This document shows positions 1 through 7,985 of a stretch of 26,147 nucleotides of DNA, piece by piece. This DNA is from Eubacteriales Family XIII. Incertae Sedis bacterium (lineage in GTDB: Bacteria > Bacillota > Clostridia > Peptostreptococcales > Anaerovoracaceae), in NCBI GenBank assembly GCA_031257215.1, contig JAIRPC010000011.1, forward strand, positions 1-26,147. The letters run 5' to 3'. Every line of letters begins with the position of its first letter. The stretch's first letter is position 1. The notes beneath the pieces are model-generated. The model saw only the letters and a list, made by a program, of their open reading frames with translations. It had not been told where the DNA came from and did not search any database. The position numbers and the translations under genes are program-made.

Positions 1-211
1 TGGGTCTAGCGGCGGGGCCAGGGGCGAGGCTGCTACGCGCATATTCAGCACGGCACCGCTCGACGGGCGGGCGTGGCGGCCGATAAGGATGAATACGGTA
101 TTCGCGTACAAGGGCGGCAGGCTGGTGTTCCAGGGCGAGCCGCATGGATACGGTTACACGGAGAGCGAGGACGATATGAAACGGCTGTATCAGGGTTTCT
201 CGGGGCTTTGA
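1..211 (+). CDS. 3' end of an unrecognised protein gene (partial)
   Basis: The open frame that starts in phase 2 of the window runs without a stop to TGA at 209-211. It encodes about 69 residues, ending in ...DDMKRLYQGFSGL. The 5' part is outside the window. The tail contains the stretch NTVFAYKGGRLVFQGEPHGYGY, which looks like part of a beta-rich fold, but I do not recognise the family. The stop lies 21 bases before the next start on the same strand, with the ribosome binding site of the next gene in the gap, so the two are probably cotranscribed. An alternative frame at 73-600 overlaps the next gene and is probably a shadow. Confidence 0.5.
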   Translation, partial: GSSGGARGEAATRIFSTAPLDGRAWRPIRMNTVFAYKGGRLVFQGEPHGYGYTESEDDMKRLYQGFSGL

Positions 212-232
212 GAACAACAAGAGGAGAGAGGC

Positions 233-1630
233 ATGAAAAGGGACGAGGTTTTGGAGCGGCTTTACGACAGGTATATCGCGCCCACCAAGCGCAAGGACGG
301 CAGCTATATCGGCGTAGAGATAGAGATGCCCGTCATCAATCTCGCGAGAAAGGCGGTGGACTTCTCCGTGGTGCACGACCTGACGCGCAGGTTCAAGGAG
401 GAGTTCGGCTTTTTCGTTTCCGTCATAGACGAGGACAGAAACGCCTGCTCCCTGCTGCATTTCGGGAACGACGATATCCTCTCGTACGATTGCTCCTACA
501 ACAACCTAGAACTCTCGTTCGGCAAGGAGCGCGACCTGAACTCTGTGGCGAATCGGTTCGCCAAATATTATTCCTTCATCAACAATACCCTCGCTCGTAG
601 CGGGCATACGCTGTCGGGGCTGGGCGTGAACCCATACCGCGCTTATAACCACCACGAGCCCATCCCGAATGCCCGCTATCGGATGCTCTTCCGCCACCTG
701 TCCTCGTATGAGCGGTATCGTCCGCGCGTGCCGATGTTCTTCCACCCCTACCCGCACTACGGCATGTTTTCGAGCGCGTCGCAGGTGCAGCTAGACGTGC
801 GGCACGATGAGCTGATCGGCGCGATACGCGCGTTCTCCCTGCTCGAACCTTTGAAGTCCGTGCTGTTTTCAAATTCGGTGCTGACGGGCGAGAACGACGG
901 GCTTCTCTGTTGCCGCGATATGTTCTGGGAGAACTCGACGCACGGCATCAACCCGCACAACATAGGCATGTTCGAGGAAATACCGGGTTCGATAGGCGAA
1001 CTGCTTGATTATATTGCTAGCACGAGCATCTACTGCACGGAGCAGGGCGGCAAGTACATAAATTTCGAGCCGATCAATATAGTGGAGTATTTTGGGCGCA
1101 GGCAGGTGAGCGGCGAATACTATGACCGAGGGGACGGCAGGTACAGGGACGTGGTATTTTCGCCAAAGGAAGATGATTTGAAATATCTGCGCACATTCAA
1201 ATTCGAGGATTTGACATTTCGGGGGACGATAGAGTTCCGCTCGGTCTGCTGCCAGCCGATACGCGACGCGTTCACGGTCGCGGCGTTCCATCTGGGGCTG
1301 TCGGGCCAGGTGGGCAGGCTGAACGAGATAATAGACGCCGACGGCTCGCTGTACCACCACGGCTACGGTGCGCCCGAGCTGCGCAGGCTGTTCAACAGGC
1401 GCAAATGGCCGGATTTCATAAGCAGGGACGCCCTTCGGGGGCTGCTGGCCAGCGTGCTAGGCCTGGCGAGGGAGGGGCTGGTTCAGCGCGGGCTCGGCGA
1501 GGAAAAATTCTTGGAGCCGCTCTTTGCACGCGCGGAAGAGCTGGCCAACCCCGCGTTGAAGTTGCTGGCGCACCTGGAATCAGGCGGCGATGTGGAGGAC
1601 GTCATTGCGGATTTTGGGGAGCTGGGGTAG
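233..1630 (+). CDS. Glutamate-cysteine ligase-like protein, GCS2 family
   Basis: 465 residues, cytosolic, with no signal peptide. The start is fixed by GAGGAGAG a few bases upstream. Features matching the GCS2 (plant-type gamma-glutamylcysteine synthetase) fold are: GVEIEMP near the N-terminus (residues 27-33), which in this family contributes the metal-binding Glu; an NLELSFG strand; HTLSGLGVNP followed by PNARYRML; SSASQVQLDV; FSNSVL; and the C-terminal FRGTIEFRSVCCQP strand, equivalent to the 'LRxxE-R' end of the active site. GCS2 enzymes join glutamate to cysteine (first step of glutathione synthesis), although members also make other gamma-glutamyl or peptide bonds. No glutathione synthetase is visible downstream, so the product could be gamma-glutamylcysteine or something else. 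Family assignment is fairly sure; the exact substrate is not. Confidence 0.8.
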   Translation: MKRDEVLERLYDRYIAPTKRKDGSYIGVEIEMPVINLARKAVDFSVVHDLTRRFKEEFGFFVSVIDEDRNACSLLHFGNDDILSYDCSYNNLELSFGKERDLNSVANRFAKYYSFINNTLARSGHTLSGLGVNPYRAYNHHEPIPNARYRMLFRHLSSYERYRPRVPMFFHPYPHYGMFSSASQVQLDVRHDELIGAIRAFSLLEPLKSVLFSNSVLTGENDGLLCCRDMFWENSTHGINPHNIGMFEEIPGSIGELLDYIASTSIYCTEQGGKYINFEPINIVEYFGRRQVSGEYYDRGDGRYRDVVFSPKEDDLKYLRTFKFEDLTFRGTIEFRSVCCQPIRDAFTVAAFHLGLSGQVGRLNEIIDADGSLYHHGYGAPELRRLFNRRKWPDFISRDALRGLLASVLGLAREGLVQRGLGEEKFLEPLFARAEELANPALKLLAHLESGGDVEDVIADFGELG

Positions 1631-1702
1631 TGTCATGCGCACTCTGGCCCAAGGCCGTGACTATGCCATGGATTGCGAATAGAGCCATCAATAATAGCCG
1701 TA

Positions 1703-2329
1703 TTATATCGAATACTCTGGTTCGAAGTCGTATTTTGTGCGGGTTTTTTTGTTGAACACCGTGACCGCTTCGCGCTTTTCGGGGTCACCCAGCATATAGA
1801 AGCCTTTGCCGCGGGCGTTGAGGCGTTCCAGCGAGAATACGCAGTTGTAGAGCTTGGGCTTGTCTGTTACCAGCTCGACGTCTGCGGCCTCGCCGCTGTA
1901 TTTTCTCATGCGGTAGTAGGGATCCCATGCCAGCAGCCTGTCGCCGTCCAGCCCCGTCAGGAGCAGGTAGTGGTCCACCTCGTATTTCACTCGCACGATG
2001 ACCGCGCCGCCCTCCTTCAGCGCCAATGTCAGGCGGCTGCCTGGCTCCGCGGTGACGCCCGTGCCCGAGAGGTACTCGGACTCGATGGGGAATTTGGTCA
2101 TCTGGCCGTATTCGTTCAGCCAGCCGGAAATGAACATCATGGCGAGCCGCGATGTCCCGCCCTTGCCGTGCTCGCCACAGCGCCCGTAGCTGTCCATCGC
2201 GTACATGGAGACGAATTTCAACAGCTCAGGCGGTATCTCCTCGCGCTCGAACAAAAAGCTGACGGCGTTCAGGAGCGTCGTCGGGCCGCAGTCGTATTCA
2301 GTCCTCTGATATGCCAACGGGTTTTTCAT
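1703..2329 (-). CDS. C39-like (papain-fold) cysteine peptidase family protein
   Basis: 208 residues on the minus strand, convergent with the glutamate-cysteine ligase gene and divergent from the ABC operon. The N-terminus has the C39-like hallmark TEYDCGPTTLLNA, with candidate catalytic Cys14. VDHYLLLTG gives candidate His120 and WDPYY gives Asp136, a complete Cys-His-Asp triad in the right order. There is no signal peptide or membrane segment, so it is predicted to be cytosolic. Stand-alone C39-like proteins are often annotated only as putative peptidases, and some relatives are acyl- or peptidyl-transferases. No convincing Shine-Dalgarno site precedes the ATG. It sits beside a ligase using cysteine or glutamate, but a functional link is only a guess. 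Confidence 0.75.
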   Translation of the reverse strand: MKNPLAYQRTEYDCGPTTLLNAVSFLFEREEIPPELLKFVSMYAMDSYGRCGEHGKGGTSRLAMMFISGWLNEYGQMTKFPIESEYLSGTGVTAEPGSRLTLALKEGGAVIVRVKYEVDHYLLLTGLDGDRLLAWDPYYRMRKYSGEAADVELVTDKPKLYNCVFSLERLNARGKGFYMLGDPEKREAVTVFNKKTRTKYDFEPEYSI

Positions 2330-2355
2330 AACTTGAATATCTTATCATATTTCGC

Positions 2356-2384
2356 TTGACAATGGGGAGGTGGAAAGGTAGAAT
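2356..2384 (+). promoter_or_regulatory. Sigma-70-type promoter of the ABC transporter operon
   Basis: TTGACA at 2356-2361 and TAGAAT at 2379-2384 are separated by exactly 17 bases. The predicted transcription start is near 2391, about 105 bases before the first start codon of the operon. The shared operator at 2395-2423 lies immediately downstream. Confidence 0.75.
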
Positions 2385-2394
2385 AATTAAATAG

Positions 2395-2423
2395 ATATAA
2401 CATATATGAAAACTATGTTATAT
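2395..2423 (+). promoter_or_regulatory. Palindromic operator O1 of the shared regulon
   Basis: ATATAACATA (2395-2404) and TATGTTATAT (2414-2423) are a perfect 10-base inverted repeat with a 9-base spacer. The 19-base core ACATA-N9-TATGT recurs at 7678, 11837 and 16024, each time just downstream of a predicted promoter. The position over the predicted transcript start suits a repressor site. This is the most symmetrical of the four copies. The binding protein is unknown. Confidence 0.75.
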
Positions 2424-2496
2424 GCGGAGCAGGAAGAACAGCTAGAACATGAAGTATAGGGATCACAGGAACAGCAGGTAGAAGGGAAGGTGTATC

Positions 2497-4182
2497 ATGG
2501 AAAACAGATTTTGGGCAAATAGGCGGGGCGAGCTTAGGCTCGCTCGTATCCTTGCGGCGGCACTCGTGGTCGCTCTTGCGCTTGCGCTCGGGTCGTGCAG
2601 CGGCGGAGACAAGGCGCAGGGCGGTGATGGCAGCGCAGGACAGGGCGGTGACGCGGCGGCCGGCGGCACGCAGAATGCCGGTGCGGACGTAGCTGACGGC
2701 GAGCTGGTCATAGGCATCCCAGGGTCGCTTTCGTCGCTCGACGTCAACCAGGAGGCGGGCATCCTGAATTATTATGTGGCCGCCATCGTGAATGAAGGTC
2801 TGGTCAGCATCGGCAACGACGGCAAGGTCATCCCCGCGCTCGCGGAGTCGTGGAGCGACGAGAAAGGCGAGGTCTGGAAGTTCAAGCTGCGCCAGGGCGC
2901 GAAGTTTTCGGATGGCTCGCCCGTGACGGCGGACGATATCATATGGTCTATCGAGCGGGCGCAGGATCCAGAGCGTTCGCCTGGCGTGTCGATATATTTC
3001 CCGGACTATGTTAAGAGCGCGGAGAAAACCGCTGACGATGAGATCACCATCACGCTTGAGGGCTCGCACGGCGGGTTTATCTGGGCGGTGTCCAATTCCG
3101 GCGGGCTTTTTGTCAACAAGAAGGAATGGGGCGAGAAAGCGGAAGCCATCGGTTCGCAGAAAGACTTGCTGCTCGGCAGCGGTCCGTACAAGGCGGTGGA
3201 GTTCGAGCCTGGCTCCCACGCCACATTTGAAGCGTCCGGCACATGGTGGGGCGGAGATGCAAGCATCCCGAAGGTCAGATTCGACTTCATCGAGGACGAT
3301 GCCACGCGCCTGCTCGCGTTCACGCAGGGCGATATAGATTTCGCGCTCAACATTCCCGTAGACCAAGCGGAGCAGTGGGAAAAGGTGGACGGCGCGAAAG
3401 TGGAATACATAGCCGACCGCTCATACTACGGGCTGACCTTCGACCCGAATGTCGAACCCTTTGGCGATGAGCATATCAGGAAAGCTGTCTCATACGCGAT
3501 AAACGCGAAGAGCATAGTGGAGGGAAGCATACTAAAGGGCCGCGGCACGGTGGCTACAGCCATCACTCCGCCAGAGCAGCTCGCCGCCGCGCTGACACTG
3601 GATGCGGCGAAGGAAAAGCTGGGAGGCATCACTCACTACGAATACAGCATTGAAAAGGCGAAAGAGGAATTGGCGCAGTCGAGCCGACCCGATGGGTTTG
3701 AAACCACGCTGTATTATCCGGACACATACCAGAACGCCGGGAAGGCGTCGCTCGTCATCGCCGAGTCTTTGAAAGAGATAGGCATAACGCTGGACGTGAA
3801 AGAGATACCGATCGACCAATGGCTGAACGAGGTCGGCGATGGCAAGCAGGGCGTGGCTTGGATGATATATTTCCCGACCACCGCCGAGCCGGGCGAAATA
3901 GCGGGGTGGCTGCTGGATGCGGAGGGCGCTGGCACGAACCCCGCCAACTGGACTGACGCAGAAGCCGCCAAACTGGCTGCGCGGATACTGGGCGCGGAGT
4001 CCCTCGAAGCCGAAATAGAGCCTACTGTCCAGGCGAACGAAATCGCGCAGAAGCAGGCCATTTATGCCCCGGTGTGGTGGGGTCAGTCAGCCGTGGCATA
4101 CGGCGGTGGCGTGACTGTGGACGGCTACGGGTCGTTCTCGCTCATATCGCAGAACTGGCCACGGCTTTTCTCGCTGGGATGA
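2497..4182 (+). CDS. ABC transporter substrate-binding lipoprotein, family 5 (peptide/nickel type)
   Basis: 561 residues. The N-terminal membrane segment ends in the lipobox LGSC with Cys34 as lipid attachment site, so it is an exported lipoprotein. A low-complexity Gly/Ala/Asp linker (about 36-64) tethers the domain. The mature part has family-5 (DppA/OppA) signatures: ELVIGIPGSLSSLD at the start, WKFKLRQGAKFSDGSPVTADDIIWSIERA (about 127-155, the classic family block) and DEHIRKAVSYAINAKSI (about 328-344). Length is typical. Family members deliver peptides, nickel complexes, opines or sugars, and the ligand cannot be read from sequence. AGGGAAGG six bases before ATG supports the start. It is the first gene of a four-gene operon with both permeases and a double ATPase, under an operator shared with secreted aminopeptidases; this makes peptides the favoured cargo by inference. 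Confidence 0.9.
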   Translation: MENRFWANRRGELRLARILAAALVVALALALGSCSGGDKAQGGDGSAGQGGDAAAGGTQNAGADVADGELVIGIPGSLSSLDVNQEAGILNYYVAAIVNEGLVSIGNDGKVIPALAESWSDEKGEVWKFKLRQGAKFSDGSPVTADDIIWSIERAQDPERSPGVSIYFPDYVKSAEKTADDEITITLEGSHGGFIWAVSNSGGLFVNKKEWGEKAEAIGSQKDLLLGSGPYKAVEFEPGSHATFEASGTWWGGDASIPKVRFDFIEDDATRLLAFTQGDIDFALNIPVDQAEQWEKVDGAKVEYIADRSYYGLTFDPNVEPFGDEHIRKAVSYAINAKSIVEGSILKGRGTVATAITPPEQLAAALTLDAAKEKLGGITHYEYSIEKAKEELAQSSRPDGFETTLYYPDTYQNAGKASLVIAESLKEIGITLDVKEIPIDQWLNEVGDGKQGVAWMIYFPTTAEPGEIAGWLLDAEGAGTNPANWTDAEAAKLAARILGAESLEAEIEPTVQANEIAQKQAIYAPVWWGQSAVAYGGGVTVDGYGSFSLISQNWPRLFSLG

Positions 4183-4235
4183 GCCGAGCCAATGCGAAAT
4201 AATTATATGGAATAATTTTCGGGGAATTGTTTGGT

Positions 4236-5255
4236 ATGATAAGGCAGTGGGGTGATGTGAACATTCGCGGAGCGGCTAGGTATATCGCAAAGCGCATAGC
4301 CGAGTTCGCGGTGTCGGTGGTTGCGTTGTCGTTCGTGATATTCTCGTTGCTCTATATCGCGCCCGGCGATCCGGCCAGGTCGCTCGTAGGCACGAGAAAA
4401 GCGACTCCAGAGCTTTTGGCGCGCATTAGGGAGCAGTACCATCTGGACGACCCGTTTCTGTCGCAGTACGGCAGGTGGCTTGAGGGGGCTTTTCATTTTG
4501 ACTTCGGCGAATCCATCAGGTCTGGGGCATCCGTGTCTGACACGATAGCGCCCCATGCGGTGGTCACGTTCGAGCTGGTTCTCATATCGCTCGCGATCAG
4601 CGCGGTGGTCGGCGTGGCCTGCGGCATCGCGGCGGCCAAGGGCAGGGGGAGGTTGCGCGATGGCGCTATCACGGTCGCTGCGCTCGTCGGTACGAGTGCG
4701 CCGAGCTACGCGGCGGGGCTGGTGTTCCTCTATGTGTTCGCTCTGAAGCTTGGCCTGTTCCCTATCTACGGGATAGGGAACGGGAGCGCGGCAGATGAGC
4801 TGTGGCATCTGGCGTTGCCCGCAGTCACCCTGGCCTTCGGCGTGGGTGCGCTTCTCGTGCAGATAACGCGGTCGGCCATGTTGAAAGAAGCGGCGAGCGA
4901 TTACACCGTATTCATGCGGGCTCGGGCGATATCGCCTCTGCGCGTCACGGCAGCGCAGATGAAAAACGCTTCGCCCGCCATCCTGACGAGCGCGGGGCTG
5001 GTGCTGGCGGGGTTGTTCGGATCGACCGTCCTTGTCGAGAGCGTGTTCTCGATACCCGGGCTGGGAAATCTGCTTGCCTCGTCCGTGACGTTCCACGACG
5101 TGCCTGTGGTGCAGGCCATCGCGCTGCTTTTGGCTGTCTTTATCTGCGCCGCATCCACTGCGGTGGATATCTGTGTCTACCTGATAAACCCCTCTTGGGT
5201 GCAGCGGCACGGGGTGAGGTGGAAAGGGGGCCGGCATGAGCGCATCCACGCCTAG
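4236..5255 (+). CDS. ABC transporter permease, DppB/OppB type
   Basis: About 339 residues from the ATG at 4236. An in-frame TTG at 4227 is only one base from GGGGA and so is unlikely as a start, whereas GGGGA is about 10 bases from the ATG. The first membrane helix (VSVVALSFVIFSLLYIAPGDP) carries the usual PGDP motif. It is followed by the family block LLARIREQYHLDDPFLSQYGRWL, then several helices and the cytoplasmic coupling region around DYTVFMRARAISPLRV, equivalent to the EAA loop that docks on the ATPase. The end of the gene overlaps the next permease gene by 20 bases, implying translational coupling. It forms the transmembrane channel with the partner at 5236. Confidence 0.9.
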   Translation: MIRQWGDVNIRGAARYIAKRIAEFAVSVVALSFVIFSLLYIAPGDPARSLVGTRKATPELLARIREQYHLDDPFLSQYGRWLEGAFHFDFGESIRSGASVSDTIAPHAVVTFELVLISLAISAVVGVACGIAAAKGRGRLRDGAITVAALVGTSAPSYAAGLVFLYVFALKLGLFPIYGIGNGSAADELWHLALPAVTLAFGVGALLVQITRSAMLKEAASDYTVFMRARAISPLRVTAAQMKNASPAILTSAGLVLAGLFGSTVLVESVFSIPGLGNLLASSVTFHDVPVVQAIALLLAVFICAASTAVDICVYLINPSWVQRHGVRWKGGRHERIHA

Positions 5256-6066
5256 GCTGCGGCAAGGCGCGACGCTGGCCTCGGCGGGATTCTGTATTTC
5301 GCTTGGCATCCTCGCGGTCGTTCTGGCATTTGTCCTGTTCCCCGAAGCTTTTGCGCCGAACGCGCTGGCACAGGATGTGGCGCATGGTGGCCTGCCCGCG
5401 CTCTCCTCAGGCCATCCCCTCGGCACGGATGCCCTAGGGCGTGATGTCTTGAAGCTGCTTATCGCGGGCTCGCGCAGTGCGCTCGCCGGCCCGCTTGCCA
5501 TCGCCGCCGGCTCTATGGCGATAGGGCTTCTGCTAGGTGGGATAGCCGGATGGTACGGCGGCGCGGCAGACTGGATCATATCCAGATACGCGGATCTTAC
5601 GCTGTCCATGCCGTCGCTGCTGCTCGCTATCGTCGCGGCAGGCATCATCGGCGGTGGTTACTGGGTCAGCGTTTTGATAATGGTCATCCTCTATTCGCCG
5701 TTCGACATCAGGCTGGTCAGATCGGCGGTCATGCAACAGAAAGGTATGGCGTACATAGAGTCAGCGCGGCTGCTCGGGCTAGGTGCGCGGCGCATACTGG
5801 TGCGCCACATATTCCCCAATGTGACGCTTGTCATATTTGTGAATTTCTTCCTGAACATAGCGTACGGACTCGTTTCCATGTCCTCTCTATCGTACCTCGG
5901 CCTCGGCGTGTCCCCAGGCGCGGCTGACTGGGGTCGGCAGATATCGGACGGACGCGCGTTGCTGTTCGACAATCCGGCCTGTGCGCTCAGCGCTGGCGCG
6001 GCAATAATAATAACAGCGGTTGCGGTGAATATGGTGGGAAGACAAATAATGGAGAGAAGCCTGTGA
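5236..6066 (+). CDS. ABC transporter permease, DppC/OppC type
   Basis: 276 residues. Family signs are HPLGTDALGRDVLKLLIAGSRSAL after the first helix, the conserved LGTD-xGRD block of DppC-type permeases, and the coupling loop QQKGMAYIESARLLGLGARRILVRHIFPN, which matches the EAA motif. It ends with SYLGLGVSPGAADWGRQISDGR, typical of the family. About six membrane segments are visible. The gene starts inside the end of the upstream permease gene and overlaps the ATPase gene by four bases (GTGA), so the operon is tightly coupled. It should pair with the DppB-type subunit in the cytoplasmic membrane. Confidence 0.9.
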   Translation: MSASTPRLRQGATLASAGFCISLGILAVVLAFVLFPEAFAPNALAQDVAHGGLPALSSGHPLGTDALGRDVLKLLIAGSRSALAGPLAIAAGSMAIGLLLGGIAGWYGGAADWIISRYADLTLSMPSLLLAIVAAGIIGGGYWVSVLIMVILYSPFDIRLVRSAVMQQKGMAYIESARLLGLGARRILVRHIFPNVTLVIFVNFFLNIAYGLVSMSSLSYLGLGVSPGAADWGRQISDGRALLFDNPACALSAGAAIIITAVAVNMVGRQIMERSL

Positions 6067-7541
6067 TAAATCTGTCGGTGAAAAACTTAAAGGTGGGAAT
6101 TGGCGGTGCTGATATACTGGACGTGCCGGCATTTTGTATCGGAGGCATTGCCGAACATGCGCCGCGCATCGGCATAGTCGGTGAGTCTGGCAGCGGCAAG
6201 ACCATGCTCGTCAGGTCGCTCATGGGCCTGCTGCCGGCTGGCGTATCCGTCAGCGGCAGCTATGCGATAGACGGGATTGGTTTTAGCCTGAACGCCAAGG
6301 AGCGGGAGTGGCGTGGAGTCAGGGGGGCGCGGCTCGGTATGGTCATGCAGGATCCGTTCACGGCGCTTGACCCGCTAAAAAAATGCGGTCGGCAGATATT
6401 GGATGGCGTTCCGAAAAGCTCGCGGGCTTCGTTCGACACGCGGGCCGCTCTCGCCGAGGTCGGGCTTGCGGCGGACATCGCGGGCAGATACCCCCGAGAG
6501 CTTTCGGGCGGGCAGCGGCAGCGCGTGGTCATCGCCGCCGCGCTTGCCACGGAGCCGCAGCTTCTTATCGCGGACGAAGCCACCACCGCGCTTGACGTTA
6601 TTACACAAAAGGGCATACTCGACCTGCTTGACGAAATCAGGGAAAGGCGCTCCATGCCGTTCGTGCTTATCACGCACAATATCAGGCTGGTTTATCAGCG
6701 GACGGATATGCTCATCGTGATGGACGGGGGGCGCATCGTGGAGACTGGCCCGACTCGCGAGGTGATAGCGGATCCGCAGAGCGCATATACCCGCGCACTC
6801 ATCGAGGAGGACAGGCTCCTGCGCGTGAGCGCATACCCCGAATACCGTGTAGGCGGGCCCGTAATACTGAAAGTGCAGAACGTGGAGAAAAGCTTCGGCG
6901 CAGTCAAGGCGCTGCGCCGCGTGGACATAGAGGTATGTGAGGGCGAGATAGTTGGCATAGTCGGCGAGTCGGGCAGCGGCAAGACCACGCTGGCGCGAAT
7001 CGTGGCGGGGCTTGAGAGCGCCGACGGTGGCGATGTGAAATTCTTCGCTGAGGGGACTCCTAAGATCGTGTTCCAGGATCCGTATTCGTCGCTGAACCCC
7101 GCGCACACCGTGCGCTTCGCGATAGAGGAAGCTCTGGCGGCTTTCGGAAGGCCGCTGTCGGAGCTTTCGGAGATAATGGATCTGACCGAGTTGGATGATT
7201 CACTGCTGGATCGCAGGCCCGCAAAGCTATCTGGCGGCCAGCGTCAGCGCGTGGCCATCGCGCGCGCCCTCGCGACTCACCCGAGCCTCATCGTCTTCGA
7301 CGAATCCGTGTCCGCGCTCGACATCGCGACGCAGAACAGGATACTTGGCATGATAGAGCGGCTGCGCGGCGAACGGCAGCTCGCCGTGCTGTTCATCACG
7401 CACGACCTCTCGGTGGTGCGGATGCTCGCGGGCAGGATCTACGTGATGCACGAGGGGCGTATCGTGGATTCAGGCTCGGCCGAGCATATCTTCGAGGATT
7501 CAAAAGCGGGGTACACGAGGGCCTTGGTAAGTGCGTCGTAG
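6063..7541 (+). CDS. ABC transporter ATP-binding protein with two fused nucleotide-binding domains
   Basis: 492 residues starting at GTG, overlapping the previous stop. Two complete ATPase domains are fused. Domain 1 has Walker A GESGSGKT (40-47), LSGGQ (147-151) and Walker B LLIADE (168-172). Domain 2 has Walker A GESGSGKT (301-308), LSGGQ (389-393) and Walker B VFDE (411-414), with H-loop ITHD near 447. This replaces the separate DppD and DppF subunits of other systems and resembles GsiA/YejF-type fusions. All key ATPase residues are present in both halves, so both sites look competent. It completes the transporter: lipoprotein, two permeases and one fused ATPase. A terminator-like hairpin follows directly. 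Confidence 0.92.
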   Translation: MINLSVKNLKVGIGGADILDVPAFCIGGIAEHAPRIGIVGESGSGKTMLVRSLMGLLPAGVSVSGSYAIDGIGFSLNAKEREWRGVRGARLGMVMQDPFTALDPLKKCGRQILDGVPKSSRASFDTRAALAEVGLAADIAGRYPRELSGGQRQRVVIAAALATEPQLLIADEATTALDVITQKGILDLLDEIRERRSMPFVLITHNIRLVYQRTDMLIVMDGGRIVETGPTREVIADPQSAYTRALIEEDRLLRVSAYPEYRVGGPVILKVQNVEKSFGAVKALRRVDIEVCEGEIVGIVGESGSGKTTLARIVAGLESADGGDVKFFAEGTPKIVFQDPYSSLNPAHTVRFAIEEALAAFGRPLSELSEIMDLTELDDSLLDRRPAKLSGGQRQRVAIARALATHPSLIVFDESVSALDIATQNRILGMIERLRGERQLAVLFITHDLSVVRMLAGRIYVMHEGRIVDSGSAEHIFEDSKAGYTRALVSAS

Positions 7542-7543
7542 GT

Positions 7544-7584
7544 GGCGGCGATTGCCTGCATCGAAGCCGCCGACTCCATTTTTT
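7544..7584 (+). terminator. Probable rho-independent terminator of the ABC operon
   Basis: GGCGGC (7544-7549) pairs with GCCGCC (7566-7571), with possible extension inward by GAT/ATC. A run of six T follows at 7579-7584, seven bases after the stem. The gap between stem and T-run is longer than ideal, so this is moderate evidence. It begins three bases after the ATPase stop codon. Confidence 0.5.
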
Positions 7585-7629
7585 CGGGCCATTTCCAATA
7601 AACATTAAAAGGAAACTTAAAAAACATGC

Positions 7630-7658
7630 TTGACATATATGCAAACCTGTGATATAAA
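7630..7658 (+). promoter_or_regulatory. Promoter of the first aminopeptidase gene, with partial operator over the -35
   Basis: TTGACA (7630-7635) and TATAAA (7653-7658) are separated by exactly 17 bases. The -35 merges into ACATATATGCAAAC, one half of the operator motif. The promoters at 11785 and 15974 have nearly the same sequence base for base, including the spacer (tatatgcgaacctgtga in those two), so the whole block is under selection or recently duplicated. Confidence 0.8.
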
Positions 7659-7677
7659 TTACTAGAATATATGTATA

Positions 7678-7696
7678 ACATATATGTGAAGTATGT
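7678..7696 (+). promoter_or_regulatory. Operator O2 of the shared regulon
   Basis: ACATATATGTGAAGTATGT fits the 19-base consensus ACATA-N9-TATGT. It lies about 13 bases beyond the predicted transcript start (near 7665), and 45 bases downstream of the partial copy embedded in the -35 region. Confidence 0.7.
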
Positions 7697-7718
7697 TTTG
7701 CGAGAAAGGGGTTTGCGG

Positions 7719-7784
7719 ATGGCTGTACGAAAATTAGAGATTCCCATATACGGACGATGTACAATCCCGCCGAGCCAGGGCTGA
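7719..7784 (+). CDS. Candidate leader peptide (uORF) upstream of the first aminopeptidase gene
   Basis: A 21-codon ORF from ATG 7719 to TGA 7782-7784. GAAAGGGG (7704-7711) gives a good ribosome binding site seven bases before the ATG. The peptide begins MAVRKLEIP and ends YGRCTIPPSQG, with one Cys codon. Its last codons and its stop lie in the 5' arm and loop of the hairpin at 7766-7801, so a translating ribosome would block hairpin formation. That geometry resembles an attenuation leader. A second, poorly initiated ORF at 7693-7737 overlaps it. Translation is not shown. Confidence 0.35.
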   Translation: MAVRKLEIPIYGRCTIPPSQG

Positions 7785-7804
7785 TGTCCTGGCGCGGCGG
7801 GTTT
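7766..7804 (+). terminator. Terminator-like hairpin inside the 5' leader (possible attenuator)
   Basis: CCCGCCG-a-GCCAGG (7766-7779) pairs with CCTGGC-g-CGGCGGG (7788-7801), a 13-pair stem with one mismatch and an 8-base loop, followed by TTT and, a little further on, TTTT. It sits between the promoter and the coding start, where a constitutive terminator would make no sense, so conditional termination is the natural reading. The U-tract is short, and the hairpin is not conserved in the sister leader at 11820-12087. Confidence 0.45.
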
Positions 7805-7867
7805 GCCGATTTTGCACAGCCGTCGGCTGACGAAGCAAATCAGTTATCGCAGGCGAATAAATAAGAA

Positions 7868-7964
7868 GGAACGGCTCAACTCCGACATGCAATCAGGTGA
7901 ACCGTTCCAGCGCAGCCCTAAGACCGCATAATCATTATAGCATAATTTTGCTTGTATGCGGTCT
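7868..7964 (+). ncRNA. Conserved structured leader RNA, copy 1
   Basis: Two hairpins precede the ribosome binding site. Hairpin 1 pairs GGAACGG (7868-7874) with CCGTTCC (7902-7908). Hairpin 2 pairs AGACCGCATA (7921-7930) with TATGCGGTCT (7955-7964), with a nested stem ATTAT-agc-ATAAT (7934-7946). The sister leader at 11969-12066 has the same two hairpins, and a base pair changes on both sides (A-U here, G-C there). The loop sequences GCAATCAG and TTATAGCATAATT are conserved. The structure ends just before AAAGGAG of the coding gene, so it could control ribosome access. It matches no riboswitch class I recognise. Confidence 0.55.
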
Positions 7965-7985
7965 CGGGAAAGAAAGGAGAACGAC

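Noticed and set aside
2395..2423. Assigning the operator to a known metal regulator (NikR, Fur, DtxR, MntR) because of the peptide/nickel-type transporter
   Set aside because: The ACATA-N9-TATGT layout does not match the boxes I know well enough, and no regulator is encoded nearby.
7956..7985. Upstream in-frame ATG for the first aminopeptidase gene (and the equivalent at 12058)
   Set aside because: Both ATGs lie in the 3' arm of a conserved hairpin with no ribosome site before them. AAAGGAG stands just before the second ATG, and the extra residues (MRSRERKEND) would precede the signal peptide.
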